64,000 nucleotides of DNA from Orlajensenia stereocauli (GTDB taxonomy: Bacteria > Actinomycetota > Actinomycetes > Actinomycetales > Microbacteriaceae). Shown here one piece after another: positions 52,064-59,388 of the stretch; positions within the stretch are counted from its first letter, which is position 1; each line of letters opens with the position of its first letter. The stretch lies in NCBI RefSeq assembly GCF_039548895.1, contig NZ_JBCLVG010000001.1; one strand, written 5' to 3'. A program made the translations under genes and the position numbers. The notes beneath the pieces are model-generated. The model was not told where the DNA came from and did not search any database. It was given only the letters and a program-made list of their open reading frames with translations.

Positions 52064-53977
52064 GTGCGATTCGTTCTAGCCATTGCGGCGTTCTTCGTCG
52101 CGGCAGTGATGATCGCGTTCGGCATCGCCCAGCGCACAGTGCTGCTCGAACCGTCGAGCATCGAGCTCGCCGTCACCACCCAGGACGGCGACCCGTACTC
52201 CGTCATCGACGCGAGCGCCCTGCTCGCACACCCCGGTGCCCAGACCGTGAAGGTCTCCGGTTCCGGTCCGGTGATGATGGCCCTCGGCCGCGAAGCCGAC
52301 GTGACGGCGTGGATCGGCGACGAGCCCTTCGAGACCGTGCGCTTCGACAAGAAGTCGAACGAGCTGACGACGAAGCCCCCGGCCTCGACGGAGACACCCA
52401 CGCCGACGCCGACCTCGACGCCGACGGGCACGCCGACCCCCGGTGCCACCACTCCGGCAACGCCCGCCCCGCCGGCAGCCGCCGACGAGGCAGCGGCCGA
52501 TGCGACGGCGGATGACGCAGCCGCGGCCGATCCGACCGCCAACCCCGCCGGCAGTGACCTCTGGCTCGAGGAGTACTCCGGCACGGGCAGCGTCAGCGCC
52601 ACCCTCAGCATTCCCGAGGGGTACTCGCTGCTCGTCGCCGGTGACGGTGCCGAGCCGGCTCCCTCGAAGATCACCATCACCTGGCCGCTCGACAACTCCA
52701 CTCCGTGGGCCGGGCCCCTGATCGTCGGCGGGCTCGTCCTGCTGCTGGTCGGCCTCGTGAGCTACCTGTTGGCGCTGCTGCACCTGCGGCGCTCCCGTCG
52801 ACCGCGACGCAACATGCCGAAGGGGCCCCGGATGCCGAAACTTCCCCGTGCGCCGAAGCCGAAGACGATCAAGGAGGTCACCGGCAACGGCGGTGGTCGC
52901 CGTGCCATCGGGCGCGCGCCTCGCATCGCCGTGTTGCCCGTCGTCCTGATCGGCGGGTTGACCCTGAGCGGATGCTCGTCCGACTACTGGCCCACCTTCG
53001 GCCCTGAGCCGACGACCTCGGCCTCGGCCACGTCCACCGCGGACTCGACCCCGGCACCCGTCGCTGACGAGGACATCAAGCCTCCCGCCGTGACAGTGCC
53101 CCAGTTGGAGCGCATCGTGCGCAAGATCGCCGTTCTGGCCGGCGACGCCGACAAGGCGCTCGACGTCGACGCGATCAAGACTCGCTTCACTGGGCCTGCC
53201 CTCCTGCTGCGGGAGGCCAACTACAAGGTGCGTGCGACTCTGCCCGACTACGCAGCTCCCGACGCGATCCCCGCGGCCCCGGTCGTCGTGACAGCCCCGC
53301 AGCAGACCGACTCCTGGCCCCGCGTCGTGATGACGGTCATCCAGAACCAGGACGACCCGACCACCAAGCCGACGGCTCTCGTCATGACCCAGGAATCGCC
53401 GCGGGACAACTACCTCGTGCGCTACGCGGTCTCGCTCACGGCCGACGCCACCGTACCCGGGCTGGCTCCAGCCGTGATCGGTTCTCCGATCGTCGCACCG
53501 GACTCCGAGTTCCTGCTGCTTCCGCCCGACCAGGTGTCCACTGCCTACGCCGACATCCTCCTCCAGGGCGACAAGAGCCAGTACTACCCGCTCTTCGACA
53601 CCGAGAACGATCCGTTGATCGCACAGGTCGGCGTCGCCACGAAGGAGGAGCGCCGTGCGGCCCTCCCGGCTACCGCCGCGATCGACTTCACGAACTCCGT
53701 CGGGGAGGGGCTCACCATCGCCCTCGCGACGAACGACTCCGGTGCCGTCGTCACGGCCAACATCAACGAGACCGAGACGGTGAAGCCGACGGATGGCGGC
53801 ACGGTGTCGCCGCAGAACGCGGCCAAGGCCTACTCGGGTGTCGAGAACTCGGCCAAGGGCGTCACCCAGACCTACGGCGACCAGATCCTGTTCTACGTTC
53901 CTCCTGCGGGGTCGTCCGAGAAGATCAAGCTCCTCGGGTTCTCGCAGGGACTCATCTCTGCCTCGGAGGTACCGTGA
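52064..53977 (+). CDS. Membrane protein with internal lipoprotein-type signal
   Basis: A 637-residue protein of unknown function. It has an N-terminal membrane helix (VLAIAAFFVAAVMIAFGIA), an exported beta-rich part of about 80 residues, a Thr/Pro/Ala linker, a second helix (LIVGGLVLLLVGLVSYLLALLHL, about 216-240), a Lys/Arg/Pro-rich cytosolic stretch, and then a hydrophobic segment ending in LTLSGC with Cys304. The last 330 residues look like an exported lipoprotein domain. It may be a fusion of a membrane protein and a lipoprotein, or an internal start (ATG 52814 or 52832) may make the lipoprotein alone. GAGGAG lies 9 bases before the chosen GTG; GTG 52034 would add ten residues. The TGA overlaps the next gene. 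Confidence 0.75.
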   Translation: MRFVLAIAAFFVAAVMIAFGIAQRTVLLEPSSIELAVTTQDGDPYSVIDASALLAHPGAQTVKVSGSGPVMMALGREADVTAWIGDEPFETVRFDKKSNELTTKPPASTETPTPTPTSTPTGTPTPGATTPATPAPPAAADEAAADATADDAAAADPTANPAGSDLWLEEYSGTGSVSATLSIPEGYSLLVAGDGAEPAPSKITITWPLDNSTPWAGPLIVGGLVLLLVGLVSYLLALLHLRRSRRPRRNMPKGPRMPKLPRAPKPKTIKEVTGNGGGRRAIGRAPRIAVLPVVLIGGLTLSGCSSDYWPTFGPEPTTSASATSTADSTPAPVADEDIKPPAVTVPQLERIVRKIAVLAGDADKALDVDAIKTRFTGPALLLREANYKVRATLPDYAAPDAIPAAPVVVTAPQQTDSWPRVVMTVIQNQDDPTTKPTALVMTQESPRDNYLVRYAVSLTADATVPGLAPAVIGSPIVAPDSEFLLLPPDQVSTAYADILLQGDKSQYYPLFDTENDPLIAQVGVATKEERRAALPATAAIDFTNSVGEGLTIALATNDSGAVVTANINETETVKPTDGGTVSPQNAAKAYSGVENSAKGVTQTYGDQILFYVPPAGSSEKIKLLGFSQGLISASEVP

Positions 53978-54948
53978 CCAACCTTCCCCCCGTGCCGTCC
54001 CGCCTGAGCGGTGCTGTCGACCTGTCCTCGCTCGCGAACCGGCCGAAGCCGGGCGCTCCCGGAGCTCCAGCGGGTGGCGGAACTCCGGCGGCATCCGGCG
54101 GCGCTGTTCAGGTGCCGAGCCTCGTGCTCAACGGCACCGACGAGAACTTCGGCGAGGTGCTCGAGCTCTCGCAGCACGTTCCCGTGATCGTCGACCTCGC
54201 CGCCGATTGGGCCGAGGAGTCGGTGGCATTCACCGCCGTGCTGCAGAGGCTCGTGCGCAGCTTCGGCGGACGCTTCGTGCTGGCCACGGTGCAGGCCGAG
54301 GCGAACCCTCAGCTCGCCCAGGCATTCCGGGTGGAGTCGGTTCCGACCACGGCCGCCATCGTGTCGGGCCAGCCGGTTCCGCTGTTCGCCGGCGTCGTTC
54401 CCGAGGAGCAGGCACGCGGCGTTCTCGAGCAGGTACTGCAGTTGGCCGCCCAGAACGGCGTCACGGGTACCGCGACCGCTCTCGATGCCGATGCCGATGC
54501 CGCAACCGAGGCTCCGGAGCCCGTCGAGAAGCCGCTGCCGCCGCACCACGCCGAGGCCTACGCCGCCATCGAGGACGGCGACTACCCGGCCGCGATCGGC
54601 CACTACAAGACGGCGATCGCCCAGAACCCCGCCGATCGCGAGGCCGTCGCCGGACTCGCCCAGGTGAGCCTGCTGTTCCGCCTGCAGGGCAAGACCATCG
54701 ATCAGATCCGCAACGGCGCTGCAGCCGCGCCGGACGACCTCGACGCGCAGCTCGACGTCGCCGACCTGGACCTGTCCGGCGGACACATCGACGATGCTTT
54801 CGACCGGCTGCTCACGGTCTTCCCGAAGCTGGATGCCGCGGGCAAGAACGTGGTGCGCGAGCGCCTGCTGGAGCTCTTCGAGGTCGTCGGCCTCGAGGAC
54901 CCGCGAGTGGCGCCGGCCCGTCGTCGGTTGACGGCGCTGCTCTACTGA
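53974..54948 (+). CDS. YbbN-like thioredoxin-fold/TPR protein lacking CxxC
   Basis: A 324-residue cytosolic protein. After a Pro/Gly/Ala-rich start, residues about 45-160 form a thioredoxin fold (VPVIVDLAADWAEESVAFTAVLQRLV and VESVPTTAAI), but the WCxxC active site is replaced by WAEES, so it has no redox function. The C-terminal part (HHAEAYAAIEDGDYPAAIGHYKTAI on) has TPR-like helices. E. coli YbbN (CnoX) is a chaperone of this layout. The GTG start overlaps the upstream stop. Confidence 0.87.
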   Translation: MTNLPPVPSRLSGAVDLSSLANRPKPGAPGAPAGGGTPAASGGAVQVPSLVLNGTDENFGEVLELSQHVPVIVDLAADWAEESVAFTAVLQRLVRSFGGRFVLATVQAEANPQLAQAFRVESVPTTAAIVSGQPVPLFAGVVPEEQARGVLEQVLQLAAQNGVTGTATALDADADAATEAPEPVEKPLPPHHAEAYAAIEDGDYPAAIGHYKTAIAQNPADREAVAGLAQVSLLFRLQGKTIDQIRNGAAAAPDDLDAQLDVADLDLSGGHIDDAFDRLLTVFPKLDAAGKNVVRERLLELFEVVGLEDPRVAPARRRLTALLY

Positions 54949-54971
54949 CGAGCGTCGGGCTGCAACGCTCT

Positions 54972-55057
54972 GCTCGCTGAGGCCCGGACGAAGTCCGCGG
55001 TCGAAGCTCGCCAGAGTGCGCGCTTCGGGCGGTCGCTTCGCTCGGCAATCAGCGAGC
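54972..55057. repeat. Intergenic inverted repeat, copy C
   Basis: Arms 54972-55010 and 55019-55057 are complementary over most of 39 bases with a short loop. The repeat begins 23 bases after the YbbN-like stop and includes the glgB stop codon (55049-55051). Each arm begins with GCTCGCTGA and carries CGAAG near its inner end. Confidence 0.78.
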
Positions 55058-57271
55058 GGCGGTGTACTTGAGCCAGAGCCCGCCGAGCGGCGGCAGCGTG
55101 ACGGCGGCCGAGGCCGGACGCCCAGCCCACGGCGTCGCCGTCGCCTCGACGCCGCCCAGGTTGCCGACGCCGGAGCCGCCGTACGCCTCGGCATCCGTGT
55201 TCATGATCTCGTCCCAGCGTCCGGCGAACGGCAGGCCCACGCGGTAGTCGCCGTGCGGGTTGCCGGCGAAGTTCATGATGCAGGCGATCACGTCGCCGCT
55301 GCCGTCCTTGCGGAGGAACGAGACGACGTTCTGCTCTGCAGCGCCGCCGTCGATCCACTCGAAGCCGCTCGAGTCGTTGTCGAGGGCCCACAGGCTCGGG
55401 TTCTCCCGGTACACGCGGTTGAGCGCGCCCACGAGGTCGAACAGGCCGCGGTGGCTGGGCTGGTCGAGCACCCACCAGTCGAGTCCGCGCTCCTCGCTCC
55501 ACTCCGACGGCTGGCCGAACTCCTGGCCCATGAAGAGCAGCTGCTTGCCGGGGTGCGCCCACATGAACGCGAGGTAGGCCCGCACGTTGGCGAGCTTCTG
55601 CCAGTGGTCGCCGGGCATCTTGGCCAGCAGCGAGCCCTTGCCGTGAACGACCTCGTCGTGGCTGATCGGCAGCATGAAGTTCTCGCTGAACGCGTAGAGG
55701 AACGAGAACGTGATCTCGCTGTGGTGGTAGGACCGATACATCGGGTCCTCCTGGATGTACTGGAGCGAGTCGTGCATCCAGCCCATGTTCCACTTGAAGC
55801 CGAAGCCGAGCCCGCCGGCGGAGGTCGGAGCGGTGACGCCCTTCCAGCTGGTCGACTCCTCGGCGATCATCACGACGCCCGGGTTGCGCTTGTAGGCCGT
55901 GGCCGTCGCCTCCTGCAGGAACGAGATCGCCTCGAGGTTCTCGCGGCCGCCGTGGATGTTCGGCTCCCACTCGCCCTCCGTGCGGGAGTAGTCGAGGTAG
56001 AGCATCGAGGCCACGGCGTCGACGCGCAGACCGTCGACGTGGAACTCCTCGAGCCAGAACAGGGCGTTCGCCACGAGGAAGTTGCGCACCTGGCGGTTGC
56101 CGAAGTCGAAGACCAGGGTTCCCCAGTCCTTCTGCTCACCGCGGCGGGGGTCAGGGTGCTCGTACAGGGGCGCTCCGTCGAAGTTCGCGAGAGCCCACTC
56201 GTCCTTCGGGAAGTGGCCGGGCACCCAGTCCATGAGCACGCCGATTCCCGCCTGGTGCAGGCGGTCGATCAGGTAGCGCAGGTCGTCGGGGTGGCCGTAC
56301 CGGCTGGTGACGGCGTAGTAGCCGGTCACCTGGTAGCCCCATGATCCGCCGAACGGGTGCTCGGCCAGCGGCATGAACTCGACGTGGGTGAAGCCCAGTT
56401 CGTTGACGTACTCGATGAGCTGGTCGGCGGCGTCGCGGTAGTTCAGTCCCGGGCGCCACGAGCCGAAGTGCAGCTCGTAGACGCTCATCGGGTCGTCGTG
56501 CACGTCGTGCGAGGCGCGGTGCGCCATCCACTCGCCGTCGTTCCAGGTGTAGCTCGATTCCCCGATGACGGATGCCGTCGCCGGAGGAACCTCGGTGAAC
56601 CTGGCCATCGGGTCGGCCCGCCGCACCCACTCGCCGCCCTGCGTGAGCAGCTCGAACTTGTAGGCGCTGCCCGGGTGCAGCTCGGGAACGAAGATCTCCC
56701 AGACTCCCGATCCGCCCATGCTGCGCATCGAGTGCTGGGTGCCGTCCCAGCCGTTGAAGTCGCCGATGACTCGCACGGCGCGGGCTCGCGGAGCCCAGAC
56801 GGTGAACGACGTGCCACGCGTGCCAGCAGTGACGCCGAGATGCTCGCGGTAGTGCGCACCGAGCACGTCCCAGAGGCGTTCGTGCCTGCCCTCGCCGATG
56901 AGGTGCAGGTCGAGTTCTCCGATCGACGGCAGGTAGCGGTACGGGTCGTCGGCGATCCAGTGGGCCCCGTCGGCGTAGCGGGTCTCCAGCGTGTAGTCCT
57001 GCACGCCGAGCACGCTGACGCCCTGCCAGATGCCGGATCCGACGTGAGCCAGCTCGATGTGGGCGCCAGACGGCAGCACGGCGTGCACGCTCTCGGCCAG
57101 GGGGCGCAGTGCGCGGATGACCGTGACGGGGTCGCCGACGCCGGCGGCATCGACGAGGTGCTGGCCCAACACCGAATGGGGGTCGAAGTGGCTGCCCGTG
57201 GCAAGGGTGGCCAGAAGTTCGGGGGAGAGCTCGGGCAGGCCCAGGGCGACCTCGGCGTCGTCGCGTGTCAT
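55049..57271 (-). CDS. glgB: 1,4-alpha-glucan branching enzyme
   Basis: A 740-residue GH13 enzyme that adds alpha-1,6 branches. Starch-binding-like N-terminus, then CBM48 (TSFTVWAPRARAVRVIGDFNGWDGT) and the catalytic barrel: VTSRYGHPDDLRYLID, VLMDWVPGHFPKDEWAL, nucleophile Asp in LRVDAVASMLYLDY, acid/base Glu in MIAEEST and Asp in LPISHDEVVHGKGS. It overlaps glgE by ATGA. With GlgE it builds branched glucan from maltose-1-phosphate. Its stop codon lies inside an intergenic inverted repeat. Confidence 0.96.
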   Translation of the reverse strand: MTRDDAEVALGLPELSPELLATLATGSHFDPHSVLGQHLVDAAGVGDPVTVIRALRPLAESVHAVLPSGAHIELAHVGSGIWQGVSVLGVQDYTLETRYADGAHWIADDPYRYLPSIGELDLHLIGEGRHERLWDVLGAHYREHLGVTAGTRGTSFTVWAPRARAVRVIGDFNGWDGTQHSMRSMGGSGVWEIFVPELHPGSAYKFELLTQGGEWVRRADPMARFTEVPPATASVIGESSYTWNDGEWMAHRASHDVHDDPMSVYELHFGSWRPGLNYRDAADQLIEYVNELGFTHVEFMPLAEHPFGGSWGYQVTGYYAVTSRYGHPDDLRYLIDRLHQAGIGVLMDWVPGHFPKDEWALANFDGAPLYEHPDPRRGEQKDWGTLVFDFGNRQVRNFLVANALFWLEEFHVDGLRVDAVASMLYLDYSRTEGEWEPNIHGGRENLEAISFLQEATATAYKRNPGVVMIAEESTSWKGVTAPTSAGGLGFGFKWNMGWMHDSLQYIQEDPMYRSYHHSEITFSFLYAFSENFMLPISHDEVVHGKGSLLAKMPGDHWQKLANVRAYLAFMWAHPGKQLLFMGQEFGQPSEWSEERGLDWWVLDQPSHRGLFDLVGALNRVYRENPSLWALDNDSSGFEWIDGGAAEQNVVSFLRKDGSGDVIACIMNFAGNPHGDYRVGLPFAGRWDEIMNTDAEAYGGSGVGNLGGVEATATPWAGRPASAAVTLPPLGGLWLKYTAAR

Positions 57272-59304
57272 GCGGGGATTCCCTTCGATGCTGCATCCGT
57301 CACTGAGACGGGGCGGACGTGCAGGATGTGCACTGGTGTCGTGAACGAGTCGAGACGCACGTAGTTGTGCTCGCCCCAGGTCCAGACGGAACCCGTGACG
57401 AGGTCGTGCACCTCGAAGAGGGCGTCGGACGGCAGGCCGAACGCCGTGGGATCGAGGTGCACTGTCGTCTCGCGCACCGAGTGCGGGTCGACGTTGGCGA
57501 CCACGATGATCGAGTCGGACTCTCCCGTCGGCGTGAAGGCGCCGTCGAGATGCTTCGAGAACACCAGTACGGCGTCGTCGTCGCTGCCGTGGAAGCGGAT
57601 GTTGCGCAACTGCCCCAGAGACGGGTGGGTCGAACGGATGTGGTTCAGGATGCCGATGAAGAGGGCGAGCGAGCGCTCGGACTTCTCTGCAGCGGCGAAG
57701 TCGCGCGGCTTGTACTCGTACTTCTCATTGTCGATGGCCTCCTCGGCACCCGGGCGGGCGACGGCCTCGAACAGCTCGAAGCCGGAGTAGACGCCCCACG
57801 TCGGCGCCATCGTCGCGGCGAGGGCGGCGCGGATGGTGAAGGCGGCCGGCCCGCCGAACTGCAGGTACTCGGTGAGGATGTCCGGCGTGTTGACGAACAG
57901 GTTCGGCCTCAGGAAGTCTGCCGTCTCGGTCGAGAGGGAGGTGAGGAACTCCTCGAGCTCCTCCTTCGTGTTGCGCCAGGTGAAGTAGGTGTACGACTGC
58001 TGGAAGCCGACCTTCGCGAGAGCCTGAAGGAGGGCGGGCCTGGTGAAGGCCTCGGCGAGGAACACGATGTCGGGGTTCTCGGCGTTGACGGTGCCGATGA
58101 GCCATTCCCAGAAGTCGAGCGGCTTGGTGTGCGGATTGTCGACGCGGAAGATGCGCACGCCCTGGGCGATCCAGTGCCTGATGAGCCGCAGCGACTCCTG
58201 GCGGATCCCCTCCGGATCGTTGTCGAAGTTGATCGGATAGATGTCCTGGTACTTCTTCGGCGGGTTCTCGGCGAAGGCGATCGTGCCGTCGGGGAGGGTC
58301 GTGAACCACTCCGGGTGCTCGGTCACCCAGGGGTGGTCCGGCGATGCCTGCAGCGCGAAGTCGAGAGCGATCTCGAGGCCGGCCTCCTGTGCCTTGCCGA
58401 CGAAGTGGCGGAAGTCGGCGAGGGTTCCGAGGTCGGGGTGGATGGCGTCATGGCCGCCCTCGGCCGAGCCGATGGCCCACGGCGAGCCAGGATCGTTCGG
58501 CCCGGCGTCGAGGGTGTTGTTCGGCCCCTTGCGGAAGGAACGGCCGATGGGGTGGATGGGCGGCAGGTAGAGCACATCGAATCCCATCGCCGCCACGGCG
58601 GGGAGGCGCTTCGCGGCCGTGCGGAAGGTGCCGCTCCTCCACGATCCGTCTGGCAGCTTCTTCGCGCCCTCGGAGCGCGGGAAGAACTCGTACCAGGAGC
58701 CGCGTCCGGCTCGGGTGCGCTCGACACGGATCACGCGTCGAGGTGAATGCGACTCGAGGCTGGCGACGGGGTGGCGCCCGATGATCTCGTGCAGACGCGG
58801 GTCGGCGGACACGGCCAGGCGGGCGGCATCCGTCTTCGAGACATCGGTCAGCTTCTTCGCGGCGGCGCTCAGCAGGCGGCGATCGGCGAGCGGGCGGGCC
58901 TTGTCGGCCCCGGCGCCGGCGAGCAGTTGGGCACCGATGGTGAACATGAGTTCGACGTCCACTCCGGCCGGAACCTTGAGCTCGGCGTTGTGCACCCAGG
59001 TCTCGAAGTCGTCGGCGAACGCCCGCACGCGCCAGGACCACTCGCCCTGCACGTCGAGCAGCACCTGCGCCTCCCAGCGGTCCGTGCCTGCAGCGAGGGG
59101 CTTCATGCGGTGAACGGATGCCGCCCCTGTCGGGTCGGTGATCACGAGCTCGACGCCGATGAGGTCGTGCCCTTCCCGGAAGGCGGTCGCACGGAACGGC
59201 ACCACCTCCCCGACGAAGGCCTTCGCCGGCCAGAGATCGTCGTTGATCTGAGGGGAGAGGTCGAGAACGGGGATACGGCCTGCTGACACTGTTGTGAAAC
59301 TCAC
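57268..59304 (-). CDS. glgE: Alpha-1,4-glucan:maltose-1-phosphate maltosyltransferase
   Basis: A 678-residue GH13 subfamily 3 enzyme extending glucan with maltose units. Conserved segments: FPRSEGAKKLPDGSWRSGTF, VLYLPPIHPIGRSFRKG, LEIALDFALQASPDHPWV, GVRIFRVDNPHTKPLDFWEWL (nucleophile Asp) and VFLAEAFTRP (acid Glu). The GTG start is 6 bases after TACGGT on the minus strand, a leaderless arrangement. The maltose-1-phosphate synthases (TreS/Pep2 or GlgM) are not in the window. Confidence 0.95.
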   Translation of the reverse strand: MSFTTVSAGRIPVLDLSPQINDDLWPAKAFVGEVVPFRATAFREGHDLIGVELVITDPTGAASVHRMKPLAAGTDRWEAQVLLDVQGEWSWRVRAFADDFETWVHNAELKVPAGVDVELMFTIGAQLLAGAGADKARPLADRRLLSAAAKKLTDVSKTDAARLAVSADPRLHEIIGRHPVASLESHSPRRVIRVERTRAGRGSWYEFFPRSEGAKKLPDGSWRSGTFRTAAKRLPAVAAMGFDVLYLPPIHPIGRSFRKGPNNTLDAGPNDPGSPWAIGSAEGGHDAIHPDLGTLADFRHFVGKAQEAGLEIALDFALQASPDHPWVTEHPEWFTTLPDGTIAFAENPPKKYQDIYPINFDNDPEGIRQESLRLIRHWIAQGVRIFRVDNPHTKPLDFWEWLIGTVNAENPDIVFLAEAFTRPALLQALAKVGFQQSYTYFTWRNTKEELEEFLTSLSTETADFLRPNLFVNTPDILTEYLQFGGPAAFTIRAALAATMAPTWGVYSGFELFEAVARPGAEEAIDNEKYEYKPRDFAAAEKSERSLALFIGILNHIRSTHPSLGQLRNIRFHGSDDDAVLVFSKHLDGAFTPTGESDSIIVVANVDPHSVRETTVHLDPTAFGLPSDALFEVHDLVTGSVWTWGEHNYVRLDSFTTPVHILHVRPVSVTDAASKGIPA

Positions 59305-59310
59305 TCTCCG

Positions 59311-59316
59311 ACCGTA
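59311..59316 (-). promoter_or_regulatory. -10 hexamer of glgE
   Basis: TACGGT on the minus strand, 6 bases before the GTG start of glgE. Confidence 0.5.
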
Positions 59317-59375
59317 GCGCGATCAGGTGCGGCGCGCTGAGGGTTGACGTTTACACGCCGGTCACATCACGGCCA

Positions 59376-59381
59376 TAGGGT
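59376..59381 (+). promoter_or_regulatory. -10 hexamer of glgP
   Basis: TAGGGT lies 7 bases before the GTG of glgP. Together with the glgE hexamer it makes a compact divergent promoter of 84 bases. Confidence 0.5.
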
Positions 59382-59388
59382 GAGTCGG

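Noticed and set aside
52076..54094. A 672-codon antisense frame opposite the internal-lipobox gene
   Set aside because: Its translation is low-complexity Gly/Arg/Val without motifs, typical of antisense frames in high-GC DNA, and the plus-strand genes have coupled starts and membrane signals.
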